NCBI GenBank assembly: GCA_030549495.1 | Contig: JAUIRK010001029.1 | Span: 434,001-498,000 of the forward strand | Direction of reading: 5' to 3' | DNA length: 64,000 nucleotides | Origin: Nectonema munidae | Lineage: Eukaryota > Nematomorpha > Nectonematoida > Nectonematidae | Shown: positions 1 through 10,389 of the stretch, piece after piece | Layout: each line of letters begins with the position of its first letter | Position numbering within the stretch: the stretch's first letter is position 1 | The notes under the pieces: generated by a model | Told to the model about the DNA's origin: nothing | The model's input: only the letters and a program-made list of their open reading frames with translations | Database searches by the model: none | Translations under genes and position numbers: made by a program

Positions 1-537
1 GTGTTGTGCTTTTGATCCTGGCAAAAAAATTTCTCATCCGAAAAAAACCAGATCGTTTGGGCTTTAGCAGGATGTTTCACTTTGTTCAAAAAAAATTGGC
101 CTTTATCAGACGATTTTGGCGGGCTTTTTATGTAAGAAGTTGACCTCTGCAACGCTTGTATGAGTAGTATCGAAGATCTTCATTGAGAGCAAGCTTCATG
201 GTCGAGGCTGAAACATTCAATTTAAGAGACAACCTCCTACAAAACTTTTTTTCTGAAGATTTTCAAGAAATTATGCTGTGCGAGGGCAAACAGATCGTCT
301 AGTATGTTTCTTTCTTTTAGCGACAGCCTCGTAGTCTCCATTGCAATTTTCTAGCTCATTTCGAATTCACAGAGTTTAGGGAGCATTGAGCAGAGTTCAT
401 AATCTCTATATTTTTGTGGCTGGCGCGAATCATCATCATAAAAGTAATTCTTTTCAATTCAGGTAAGTCCCAGTCCTTCATTCTCGTTGTATTTTTGTTT
501 ATGAATAAAAAAAGGTTCAAACTTTCAAAAAAAAGTG
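1..537. other. Intergenic, no gene seen
   Basis: I find no convincing gene here. The open frame beginning near 414 is short, low in complexity and runs straight into the palindromic repeat that follows. The text is ordinary AT-rich sequence with a few poly-A runs. Confidence 0.5.
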
Positions 538-717
538 GGGTCTTTTCGTTTAGACGGCCACATCAAGTAATCACCATTTCCTCTGCCTTTCAAAGTTATG
601 TCTTGATTGCTATAATATTAATAACTATAATTAATCAATAAATTAATAAATATAATTAACTGTAAATTGGAGACGAAATGGTGATTACTTGATGTGGCCG
701 TTTAAACGAAAAGACCC
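538..717. repeat. Palindromic MITE with 42-bp inverted arms
   Basis: The arms at about 538-579 and 676-717 are inverted copies that differ at one base in 42. Both ends begin GGGTCTTTTCGTTTA when read inward. The roughly 95-bp centre is almost pure A/T. This is the form of a small non-autonomous DNA transposon that could fold into a long hairpin. I could not settle a target duplication, so the superfamily is open; GG-type ends occur in several (PIF/Harbinger, Merlin and others). Confidence 0.75.
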
Positions 718-917
718 AAAAAACGTAATATGCGTGAAAAAATTTTTAACATCTGGAAAAAATCCAAATATTACTCTGTAAAATTTATCCCGAACACCCA
801 TATATATATATATGGATAGGAATCTATGTTATCATGCTTCTTACATGGTTTCAATATTGGTATAGTTTTTTTTAATTTTAAGAGATTTAATAGAATTGTT
901 ATTTAACATATATGCAT

Positions 918-2068
918 TAGAGCCCTGCGCGAGTTGTAAAAAGTTGTTCGCACCCGCCCCGCCCCGCAATTATTCAATTTGTACCCGCTCTGCCCCACCC
1001 CGCATTTTTTCAATTTGAACCCGCACCGGCCCCCCTTTTATCAATTTACACCCACCTCCCTTTTATCAATTTGCACCCGCAACCGACACGCATTTTATCG
1101 AAATATGTTATTTATATCCTTAACATGCTTGGAAAAAAAATGTTAGATATACTACACTACTTTATATTATTAATTTTTTTACAAATAAGTTTTTGAGTGA
1201 AAAAAAATTTCTTTGACAAGATGTGTATCTGAATAAACAAATTGTTCCATCAACAATTGCAATATTTCAAATTTTCAATATAGAATCACAAAAGATTAGC
1301 CCTTGGATTTTTCATATTTGTATTTTTGGCTTTTATTTTTTTAATTTGTGTAGTTTGTTTTTTCATATAAAATAATTTTACGATTTAAGAAAGCATTAGA
1401 GTTTACCTCTTGAACTAAGTCAATGAATCCACCACAACCGAATGTTTCAAATGGTCTAAGATCTTTAGCTATAAAACGGACGCATGCCAGTTTAATGTTT
1501 TCGTTTTGGATTAGGATATATTTTGCACTTGTGTCTCCTAAGAATAGAAGTACCTGTTTTTCTTCCACAATAAGGGAAAGCTTGAAAACATACTTTACAA
1601 ACGACAAAATCCAAATCAGTGTTTTTTTCATTTACCACGATACCAAACGTTTTCCAGACTTTCGATTTCAATCCATTTACACTTTTTATTTTATATAAGC
1701 CAGATTTCAAATGAGATGAACTTGCTGAGATGTTAACGTTGCCATTTAAAATGTTTGAAAGAAAACAACAAAAAAATGAATTATTGAATAATATTAATCA
1801 ATTCATACATGTTTTATGAACAAGCACTTACTTAATCGGAGGTCTTGTACACGAATCAATCACGCTAATCAAACCTGCTCTATCTTTCTATTTCAATTAC
1901 GATTTCACTTTATCATCACACACCATTTACTCAATGTAAATCTCTTTCCAATATACGTAACACAGAAATAAAAAATAAGCTATTTCCAAAAAGGCAATTA
2001 TGCACTCATAAAAACTTGCATAAAAATGTTGCTATGGACAACCCACGTCCGCCCCGCGCAGAGCACTA
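918..2068 (-). mobile_element. hAT transposon, internally deleted, with perfect target duplication
   Basis: The element is flanked by identical 8-bp copies of ATATGCAT (910-917 and 2069-2076), the target-site length typical of hAT transposons. Its ends are TAGAGCCCTGCGCG and, read inward from the right, TAGTGCTCTGCGCG. Just inside the left end (about 945-1085) lie several imperfect units of about 30 bp carrying ACCCGC-type blocks separated by TTTTATCAATTT, probably subterminal binding repeats. The middle keeps only the N-terminal part of a transposase on the minus strand. At 1,151 bp it is far shorter than an autonomous copy, so it is a deletion derivative. Confidence 0.88.
1341..1745 (-). 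pseudogene. hAT transposase N-terminus (BED finger and DNA-binding region)
   Basis: Read on the minus strand, 1745-1492 encodes a BED-type zinc finger: a tryptophan in KVWKTF, the pair CKVC, then a SILRRHKC end, as in Hermes-like hAT transposases. A second frame (1631-1341) continues with KLACVRFIAKDLRPFETF, which resembles the segment after the finger in Hermes-type proteins. The two parts are in different frames, so at least one frameshift separates them. The catalytic domain and the C-terminal dimerisation domain are absent. It lies wholly inside the hAT element at 918-2068 and cannot be functional. The BED assignment is firm; the exact hAT subfamily is not. Confidence 0.8.
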
Positions 2069-2076
2069 ATATGCAT

Positions 2077-3540
2077 ACAGTTTATAGATATATACAATTC
2101 TAACACAAACGCTTATAATTGCGGAAACAACCTTACATCGAGTGGTTAGTTTAATTTTTACAATGTTGTGCAATGGGGTTTCCAGAACACTACCTAACCT
2201 TAAAAAACTGAATTTTTCATAGGAAGAAAACCAAGTTAAAACAGGCACAACGCAGCGTAGCTTCCCCTAAATAAAAAAGATGATTATAAATGGAGATATA
2301 ATAAAAATCTTTTAAAAATAGTAGACATGCAATATTTTAAAGAATATTAATATAATATCCTAATAAATGTATTATTTGGTATATGCTATAGGAGTTACTA
2401 ATACAATATGGTCGTAAAATGCAGTACACTTTTAGAATGAGAAGCTGCATTTCAAGCGTAATTTGAATTGTCTATAGATGCTTTCACTTTTTTGCATCAT
2501 GTGATGTGATTGCACTTGTAACTTAGCGGCTCTGCATAGCGCTTATATTTTGCATACTGTTTTTTGGCATAGTACATAGAAGAACCCAAATAAAATTGAC
2601 AGTTAATTTCGGTGTACACTAACACCGTTTTCAAGATTTAAGACAATGATTTCAAGATTTTAACATCACACAAGTAAATAAAGAAAGAGAACTATTCTCT
2701 TGGTAATTCTTTCTTACTTTTGTCATGTTAAAATCTAAAAAAAAATTTTTAGAATTTAAAAACTGTGTAAGTTTACGATTAACTGCTAATTTTAATAGAT
2801 TAATTTTTTTTACCTTCTCCACATGGAAAATTGAGGTTAAAATGTCTTAAGAACAAAGTATACCTTGGAATTTGACTCTTGGCCTATATACATAATGTAC
2901 AAGTGTATAAAAGTTACGCCAGTGCTTCGCTTAAGAATTTTTTTATCTCCGAGAGCTAAATTTTTCAACAATGGATCTTCCATTTTATTTAAAAAAACAG
3001 CGACTGTATTTTTTAAAAGATATTTGAAAATTTACTGTTTGGACCTTTCTATGTTGGCTTTAGTAGACAAATCGTTAAGAAAAAATTTATACATAAAACT
3101 AATAAAATTATTATTAATCAATAAAAAGATTTAATATTTTTTATGAAAAATTTTGATAAAGTTCAAAATAAAAATAAAATGTATGATGCTTTAGTTTGTA
3201 TACTAAAATTTTCAAATAAAACAAATATAACTTTTTCTAAAAATTGGGGTTTGAGTGCGTGTTTTTTAAAACTCAATTTTTTGATAATAAAAAATGCACT
3301 CAATCCAAGTATAGGTTTCTAACTTCATTCAATTAGAGAATAAGCAACCTAGGTTCTCTACACTTTAGGATAATTTTGTGATTTAATCTTAATTTTAGAA
3401 TTAAAAGGTTTGTTATTTAACTATAGGGATACAAATAGAAAAAATGTTTCTTTAGAGTAAGAAATTTTATTACCAAATACTCTAGATGATAAATAATATT
3501 TTCGTAAAGTTTTATGCTCTTTTAACGGTGCATTTTTCAG
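2077..3540. other. Non-coding, probably intron or upstream DNA of the next gene
   Basis: No coding potential that I trust. The open frame at 2865-3134 is AT-biased, without recognisable motifs. The stretch ends in a good splice acceptor (pyrimidine-rich, then TTTTTCAG at 3533-3540), so its right part is likely the intron before the exon at 3541. Earlier exons of that gene were not found and may lie left of the window. Confidence 0.45.
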
Positions 3541-3654
3541 ACCGTTTTCGATGTTGAATTAATGGATGGCGAACAGAAGGATATAAAGTTTATAAATAAA
3601 ATACTTGTTGAAGAAGGTTTTGCCGTCGTAGCTGAAAATAATGTCTTGAAAAAA
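3541..3654 (+). CDS. Penultimate exon, possible tudor-domain protein
   Basis: This 114-bp exon lies between an acceptor (TTTTTCAG) and a donor (AAAAAA then GTACTC) and is open in one frame for exactly 38 codons, phase 0 at both ends. It encodes a segment reading DVELMDGEQKDIKFINKILV followed by EEGFAVV. This pattern (hydrophobic-D-x-E-L-x-D, then I-N-x-x-L-V-x-x-G-x-A) is what follows the tudor core in extended tudor domains of germline RNA-pathway proteins. It joins in frame to the exon at 3714 across an intron of only 59 bp. The tudor assignment is an inference from this short pattern. The aromatic cage would lie in an exon I cannot see, so gene identity is open. Confidence 0.55.
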
Positions 3655-3713
3655 GTACTCCACCACATTTCTTCTCTCTTTTTTTGATTTATATATTGCG
3701 TATTTTTTGACAG

Positions 3714-4535
3714 GAAGAAAACTTAGAAAATGAGGATAGCGATCACGTTGACTTTTCCAAAGTAGTTGGAAGTCGTTACATGATTGGAGAGAATATAACT
3801 ACTATAAGTGACATGATGGTTTACAAAACCACTAGTAAAAGTAAGCACAAGAAAAAGATAAAGGGTAGAGAGGACAGTGTTAAAGGAAAAGATAAATCTC
3901 TTAGCCATTCTAGCGATCATTCAATACCTCATCAACAGGAGATTGATATCAAGGAGTTTAACGCAAAATCCATTCTAGAAAAATGCTATCAAGATTTAGA
4001 AAGTAATGAAGAAGAAATCTCGAACATTAATAGTGAAGATAAATCCTTCGCTATACTAAAAAATGCCATTAAGTGCACACCTAAAATGACTAAACCTGAA
4101 AAGCATACAACTAGTGAATCTAATGAGAGTCATTGTGTGAATCCAATGAATATTTTCCTAAAAATCATAAATTTGGATGAAGAAAACGTACTAATCTTTC
4201 TTTACAAAGAATCCTTATTATATGTTCCTGAAATACAGATATTGACATATGTTAGTCGCTTCAAGAGTACTGTGAATTTATATGAACTAAGATGCCAGTT
4301 TAAACACATTTGCCTTCCCTGCAGCAAATACTATAATGTATTAAAACCTATGAAATCACTTAAACTCTTCTCTTCAGATCTTTTCTTTGAAGATTCCCTC
4401 TTTGATATTCAAGCCTTCATTTTCTACAAAGTTTCAGATGTTTTAGATATTTTAAATTCTCTGAATATTCAAGATCCTTCCTTCCTAGATATACAGTCAA
4501 TTTTTAAAGATGTTATTGAGAGCTTAGCACTGTAG
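3714..4535 (+). CDS. Last exon, uncharacterised C-terminus of the same gene
   Basis: The exon follows the acceptor TTGACAG and reads 273 codons to a TAG at 4533-4535. The start is set by the splice site, since codon phase with the preceding exon is perfect; the ATG at 3780 is internal. An AATAAA at 4543-4548 right after the stop is a likely polyadenylation signal. The protein has an acidic start, a lysine/serine-rich low-complexity stretch (around KSKHKKKIKG) and then about 130 residues of folded-looking, hydrophobic sequence with four cysteines, ending VIESLAL. I do not recognise this last part in any family. Codon use is balanced and the frame is undamaged, so it reads as a live host gene. 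Its function is unknown beyond the possible tudor link. Confidence 0.6.
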   Translation, partial: EENLENEDSDHVDFSKVVGSRYMIGENITTISDMMVYKTTSKSKHKKKIKGREDSVKGKDKSLSHSSDHSIPHQQEIDIKEFNAKSILEKCYQDLESNEEEISNINSEDKSFAILKNAIKCTPKMTKPEKHTTSESNESHCVNPMNIFLKIINLDEENVLIFLYKESLLYVPEIQILTYVSRFKSTVNLYELRCQFKHICLPCSKYYNVLKPMKSLKLFSSDLFFEDSLFDIQAFIFYKVSDVLDILNSLNIQDPSFLDIQSIFKDVIESLAL

Positions 4536-4548
4536 TTGTTTTAATAAA

Positions 4549-7186
4549 TATCAAGCCTCTATTACATTATCTATATATGTGACTTAGGAGAATGCTCACT
4601 TTATTATTTAACTACCTACAACTTATCCTCTATCGCTAATTATTATTTGCCAATGAATACAAGACAATGTTTAAACCCTTATGTTGTAAATCAAAATTTT
4701 CACAAGAAATGTCAATAACACGTGCAATTTGTTAATTTGTCTAAAAAAATTTCTTGGTGTACTAATTCGTAATTTTTCCGCTTGAAAGAGACACTTCTCT
4801 GGCGCACTTCTGAGGCCTGCAATAACTGAGTTGGCTACAATCATAGTATGAATGAAAGGCTGGTTTCTTGCTTCTAGGGCAGATTACTCTCAGACAACTT
4901 CGCAAAGTGGTGGGCAATAGAGAATAGTTCTTTGCAGACCCATTTTTACGATTCAATATGATAGAGAGTGATGAAGTATCTTGAAAATCACATTTTGATA
5001 TGATTTTTTTTGCACTTTTCCAAACTTGACAAATTGTACATATATAACGAGGCTAAATCTCAGTTCTCTCTCAATCTCAAGTTCTCAATCTCGTTATAAC
5101 TTTTAGTATTTCTATTTTATTGGGTTTGAGAAATATCACTCAATATGATGTAAATAACCAAAAACATTTTTTATTGTCATCAAATTTTAAATACGTAAGC
5201 ATGATGACCGGTTTCGAATGAAAACTGGAAATATTCATGAATATAAATTTGCGCCTGCCTCAGACCGATTTTAATGTAGTTGAGGTGTAAACGATTTTTA
5301 TAAATGGAAAACTTTAAAGATGGTAAATGTATCGGACGCTAGAATCATTCATATTGGAAAAATGTCATAAAAATTTATGTACAAACCTTTGTTTCTTTAC
5401 ATTTACACCCCCTACATGATTTTTCCGATTTTCAGTTACTATGCGTTTTAAAATTATACCTTGCTAAATTGTTTTTGAATGTTCGCAGTGTAAAAAAGAA
5501 TTTAAAGTTGATCACATTTGGCTAATTTTTGTCATTCTTAGCTTTGTTGGTACTGCAATTCTAACCCATTTCCATAAAAACAAGACTGTATGTAGGATGT
5601 ATATCAATTTTATTCACAAGCAAACATCAGTATATGTGTTCGTTCTTATAATGTCTCGCTTCATATAAGATCTAAGTACATTTAAATTTTATAAATACAA
5701 AATTCCTACTCAAATTCTCTGTAGACCATTCCATAGCCTTACATTTTTTTTCTCAAAAAAAAACTTTAAAAAATACGCAATGGACGCTTTATCTTTTTTG
5801 AAAAGTTTTTTTTAAATAATCACTCATTTTAATTTTTTTATATCCATACTCTCGTTTATACCTTTTTTTGTATTTTCTCAAACTTGCAGAATTCTCAATC
5901 TAATTTCTCGTTTCTCGAAAGAATAATTTTTTTGAGAACCCAGAAACTCAAGACGTAAAATTTGTTTAGATATGAAGAGCCTATGATATCTATTCGACAA
6001 AGAGACGACATTCGAATAAACGATATTCGAGGATACTTTTAAAGCAAGTCTTATTTGTTAGAACCTTTTCTTTTCATCCAATAAATTTGCAAAATATGTT
6101 TTCTCTCATATTAAGCCGACCCGAAAAAATTATTTTAGGTCTATCCGACCCAAACCCTAATAAACTTTTAATTTTGAAACCGTGTCCGACCTGTTAATTA
6201 ACACCATTAGTGCCTGAATTTTGCAGATCTTCTGTTTATTATAAGCAATTTCATTTCATCACCATTATGAATTTATTATATATACTTAATTGTGCCTACA
6301 AGGTATTAGTTATATCTAGAAATTGTAAGTTCTCTTGTATTAGATCATTATCACTAAGCGTACACCGTGTGAAGGACCGGTTTCGTCTATTGAAGCCTCG
6401 TGAGTTCCACTTTGTGTGTACAAACCATGAGCTGAAATCGATCTTTCATACAGACTACGGTTAGTGATGATGATCGAATACAAGAGAACTTACAATGTTA
6501 TTATATATTTAGACTGTTCATATATATTCTATACGTTCTAACTTTTTTGCTTTGGGCTAAAAAGGATACTTGTGACTTTATCTAAAAGCTTTTTGCTTTC
6601 AGCATTGTATTTACAGTATAATTCCGAGTGAACAAACGGTGATGAAGACATAATAGTTGTTTGGAAATACAAAATGACGGTATGAAACTTTAAGACTTAA
6701 GTCAATTACTTAGATTACCCAAGAAATAAAAATATGTAACGTGGAAAGCATGGAATAAATTTTACGATTCATTTACAAATTTAAATTAGGTAAAATTCAA
6801 TCGAGAGAAAAATGATTTTATCAACTGATTTCTCAACGCATATTTAATTAACAATAAAATAATTTTGGATACATGAATATGCGTTCTAGACACATACGTT
6901 GGAATTGGAATTACTATATTTTTGTCACTTTTAGGATCATAATTTTGAGCGCTAATCCCTTTCTTTTCAATTAAATTGTATATATATATATAAAGGAGAC
7001 GATTTTAATTCCTTGCTACACTGGTCCTCAAAAGTTAAATAAAAGATGTAACTTGTATACACAGCTCTAAACTTCTTTGTGGATTTTTATGCATTGCTGT
7101 TAATATGATGAATTACAAACCAACAAGAAGTATTTGATTTACAGCAGTGTATAGAGGTTACAATTCCGTTTATACAAAGTGCATCA
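4549..7186. other. Intergenic, AT-rich, with one MITE
   Basis: Between the convergent host genes I see no coding region. There is a small palindromic MITE at 6322-6496 and a possible decayed hAT terminus around 6115-6200 (repeated CCGACCC blocks). The region 7187-7257 is the 3' flank of the ceramide synthase, with an AATAAA on the minus strand. Confidence 0.5.
6322..6496. repeat. MITE with inverted ends ATTGTAAG...CTTACAAT
   Basis: Two arms of about 38 bp form an inverted repeat with a handful of differences: the left arm starts ATTGTAAGTTCTCTTGTATT and the right arm is its reverse complement. The 175-bp unit is short, has no coding potential and has the architecture of a non-autonomous DNA transposon. 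I could not define a target duplication, so the superfamily is unassigned. An 84-codon open frame covers much of it and is treated as chance. Confidence 0.6.
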
Positions 7187-7257
7187 TTTTATTCCTCTAA
7201 TGTAAAATATATATTTTAAAGATTTGACCAAATTTATAGGAAACTTTTGAAATAAAT

Positions 7258-8325
7258 TTACTCAGTAGACGAACTCTCTGTACAACTGCGTTGATCTTTC
7301 ACGAGTTTTTTTGTGGTCAAGCTACCAAGAATCATTTTAAAGATAATTTTGAACCAGAAGACGTGTATGGTTTGTAATGCTAGCAACAGAATAATGAATA
7401 CGTAAAAAACATTGCAAAAATTTTCAGTCAACTTTGCAAACTTGAACACACAAAAGAAAATAACCTTGTAAGGATAAATAATGAGGCGCGAAAGAAAGAA
7501 CAGTGTTGCAAAGATGATGAACGAAGCTTCACTACTTCTTTTATGTTTCGTGTATTGCAAGAGTTTAGTCAGCTCTAACAAAGGATCGGTTACATCGTGC
7601 AGGATCAAGACGAACATACCGATGTGTGTGTAGTTCAGGCACCAAGACATCAGGAGCAGGAAAAGCGTGACGCAGTGGTGAATCATGAGAATCCAAAAGT
7701 CTTTGCGTCTCACGTCGAAAAAGTGGAATAGCGAGGCTTGTGTGTAGAAGCTTATTTCGATCAAGTAGTATGCGTGCAGGCTTGGCGTGACGCTATGCAA
7801 GGGATAATCTTGCATGTCTGCGCCCGCGTCCCAAACAAACTTGTTGAAGTAGTTTGCGTATATCCCGTACACTGTTGTGAATGAGTAGAAGGTGAATAGC
7901 CAGAAGGATTGCGTGAACTTCTTTTCCTTGGATTGAGCTAAATGGCCTCTTCTTTCTCTCAACCAGTGTCTAACTTGTGAAACGTATAAATCGTGCTTCT
8001 TTGCCACTTTCTTAATGTCTTCCTTCGTGATGTACTTGCCCTTTGTCAGAAGTTTATTCAACTCAACTTCAATATCTCGTGTAGGAGGTGAGTTTGTGAC
8101 GTTGGAGTCTTTTTGTGGTATTTTAAGCTTGGTAGCTAGTTTCTTCGCAACAACCATTTCAATAAAAAATCTCATGAAGAGGATTAGTGTTGAAATAATG
8201 GGCACGCTTTTAAGGTGATGAAGGCGTGGAAATATGACAGTGTTTTGCATTTCTATCTCTTTCCATGTTGTGTTTCCAGGAAACCACATATTGTGGTTGA
8301 ATAGCGCGTCTAATAAAAGCCTCAT
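7258..8325 (-). CDS. Ceramide synthase (Lag1/CerS family), intronless
   Basis: Ceramide synthases acylate sphingoid bases with acyl-CoA in the endoplasmic reticulum membrane, the central step of ceramide synthesis. The 355-residue frame matches full family length. It has the family's N-terminus (MWFPGNTTWKEIE, residues 13-25), a first membrane span at about 40-60, a Hox-like region (about 80-130, ending VRHWLRERRG) and a TLC domain (about 136-335). The Lag1 signature is intact: RRKDFW, HH at 216-217 and HDVTD at 243-247, followed by more membrane spans and an acidic, serine-rich tail. The start ATG is the first in frame and fits the family N-terminus. An AATAAA lies about 60 bp past the stop. 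It has no introns, unlike vertebrate CERS genes, so it could be an old retrocopy that stayed functional or a lineage with lost introns. No poly-A tract or direct repeats mark a recent insertion. Confidence 0.93.
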   Translation of the reverse strand: MRLLLDALFNHNMWFPGNTTWKEIEMQNTVIFPRLHHLKSVPIISTLILFMRFFIEMVVAKKLATKLKIPQKDSNVTNSPPTRDIEVELNKLLTKGKYITKEDIKKVAKKHDLYVSQVRHWLRERRGHLAQSKEKKFTQSFWLFTFYSFTTVYGIYANYFNKFVWDAGADMQDYPLHSVTPSLHAYYLIEISFYTQASLFHFFDVRRKDFWILMIHHCVTLFLLLMSWCLNYTHIGMFVLILHDVTDPLLELTKLLQYTKHKRSSEASFIIFATLFFLSRLIIYPYKVIFFCVFKFAKLTENFCNVFYVFIILLLALQTIHVFWFKIIFKMILGSLTTKKLVKDQRSCTESSSTE

Positions 8326-9840
8326 GCTTTTATGAAAACTACCTTACTTTAGCAGGATTCGATATGCAGCCTTAAAAATTTCAAATTTTTTTATATGTAT
8401 AGAAAGTAGAGATTGCCAGGTTATTATTAATAATGAATCAATGAATATAAATTAGAAAACATATTTAACAAAGCTTCTGTTATTGAAGCTTGCATACTCA
8501 TTTAAATAGAGTTTTGAAGAATTGTTAAGCCTTGCATTGACGTGTATGGACAAGCGCCCTGGCAATTTTTTGGAATTAAAAATTATGAAAATGACTGCCA
8601 TATAAATTTCAAAAATTTTGTTTACTTCAGTTTAACCCTTTCAGGCACAATGCCACAACAGTGTCCTATAAAATAAAAGTCGGATGTTTAAGTTTTATAA
8701 AAACTCATCATACGTTTCATTTTGGAAAACCAAAGCGTGAAAGTGTTAACGATATAAAAAGCAGAAACTTGAGAAGAATAAAAAAAGAAGAATTTAGCGC
8801 TATTCCCCTCCTCATGACTTCTTCAGATTACAAGAGGAGAGTTTGGAGGATTACCGAGATATTATAGCAGCGATTTTCTCCACTTTTACGAGGATTCAGC
8901 TAACACAATAGCACTATTCTTAATACGGAAAACTAAACGGAGAATTTCCTCTCGTCGATTCGTTTTTCAATAATGATGAATAAATATCACTTTGTCTATT
9001 ATTACTGAGTTAGCTTAGCGTCACGTGTATAAGTTATTCAAGGTCGCGGATCTTATTCATTGCTTATAATAATTGGATGCAAGAGGTGCGTAACGTTGTC
9101 GCAAAAAAAGACTCACACTACTTATGTTTATATAGCTCGCTAGCAAATACCCAACACAATACTTAAGGAAGACGACAATTTCTTTACACCACCTTCGCAA
9201 GCTTTATTTGCCGTGAGTCCTGACCTGCTATTATAATCTTATAATGAAATGCTTATAAAACAACATTATTCTTTCTCTAGTAAATATCTTTTTTTTTTAT
9301 TTCTTTTGAAATAACAAAAAATATTATAACTCGAACGAATGCAAAAAAATCCAATGAAAAATGATAAAAATTTAAAACACATGTATAAAAAACTAATAGT
9401 AATTATATAGTTTTGACATATTATTGTCTTTGGGTGAGATAAAAAATACCACAAAAAAATCAGCTTATGAAAGTGAGATGTTTGCAACCGGGAACTTTTT
9501 GCAATTTAGCATAATCAGTAAGGCTGCAAAAGTCTGTTTAAATTTTGTAGCTTCCGGTTCTGTAATTGAAAAAGAAATTTCTCATAGTTATAAAATTTTT
9601 AGAGCAAAACGGATAATATTAAAGATAATAATGGGAAAAAGATTAACTTTTTAAGCAATGAAACTCTTTTTTTCCAAAGAAAATAAGAAATTTTGAAAAG
9701 GGATTATGGCCCAAGTTTCAAAAAAAATTATGCTTAATTATTATTATTTATAAAAATAAACGTAATTTTCTGTATTTTTCACAATTGTAGTCATAGACAA
9801 CACATTGATTGGTGGCTCTAACCACTGGGGTATTAAAGAG
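8326..9840. other. Upstream DNA of ceramide synthase; no gene seen
   Basis: This is the 5' side of the minus-strand ceramide synthase and presumably holds its promoter, but I see no clear motif. At 8632-8635 a TTAA is followed by CCCTTTCAGG, which looks like a lone piggyBac-type terminus without a partner. The open frames at 8661-8867 and 9266-9654 are short, and I recognise nothing in them. Confidence 0.45.
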
Positions 9841-10012
9841 ATATGCGGAGGGGCATTGGGTCTCCCCCTTTCTTAAAATGAAGTATCGATCTTTTATATT
9901 TGTTTGCTTCGAGTTTATTTGAAATCGTTACTTTTGTAGATAGATATATAGAAATTCAATGTAATACGAATCATTTTTTAAAAGTCTACGCTCATTAATA
10001 ATAAATACCTAG
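9841..10012. repeat. Unnamed dispersed repeat, copy 1
   Basis: This stretch aligns by eye with 51623-51785. Shared blocks include GGGCATTGGG, TTTCTTAAAAT, ATCTTTTATAT, AGTTTATTTGAAAT and a GTTACTTTT-TA segment, ending AAAAGTC-A-GCTCATTAATAATAA. In both places a SINE of family A lies within 500 bp, but in opposite relative order. No coding potential; family unknown. Confidence 0.65.
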
Positions 10013-10046
10013 TTATGATGATAATTTTCAAAAGCTCCCCTCTTAA

Positions 10047-10162
10047 GGGGCGTGAGTAGGGTTGGTTAGATGCTGGATTCGATAACTCAAGCTCTTGGGT
10101 TCGATACAAGCGGCGCAATTGTGCCTTTTCGATGAAAATACCCTATGGTACCTTTACCTTAA
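10047..10162 (+). repeat. SINE family A, tRNA-derived
   Basis: The copy starts GGGGCGTGAGTAGGGTTGG and ends in the shared 3' block TGCCTTTTCGATGAAAATAC then GGTACCTTTACCTT. It lacks about 40 bp present in the fuller copy at 51170-51320, between the B-box region and the 3' block. The head has a tRNA-like A box and a B box-like GGTTCGAT. No tRNA can be folded from it, so it is a SINE, not a tRNA gene. Confidence 0.75.
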
Positions 10163-10389
10163 TGCTTCAAAAATTTATTCTGGACGGAAATAACTAATAA
10201 GAAATATGCTACAGGAAAATAAATGAGAAATCTTTATGCAAAAAAAACAAGAAATTTGATCATATTTGGATTTAGCTTTTTCAAAGCATTTTTAATTGTG
10301 CAATGTTTTGTATATTTTCTTGGTTCCTGACAAACCTGTTTTTACCTATGATTTATCGAAGTGTCTTTTTCTTAAGCTACAATTGTAAA

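Noticed and set aside
1423-1698. Plus-strand 91-codon frame
   Set aside because: Opposite strand of the BED finger region of the hAT transposase; no motifs of its own.
4762-4956. 64-codon minus-strand frame downstream of the tudor-like gene
   Set aside because: Arginine/serine/cysteine mix without motif; it lies in the 3' flank and has no regulatory or splice context.
9424-9654. 76-codon plus-strand frame
   Set aside because: Lysine/isoleucine/phenylalanine-rich composition as expected by chance; no supporting splice sites or motifs.
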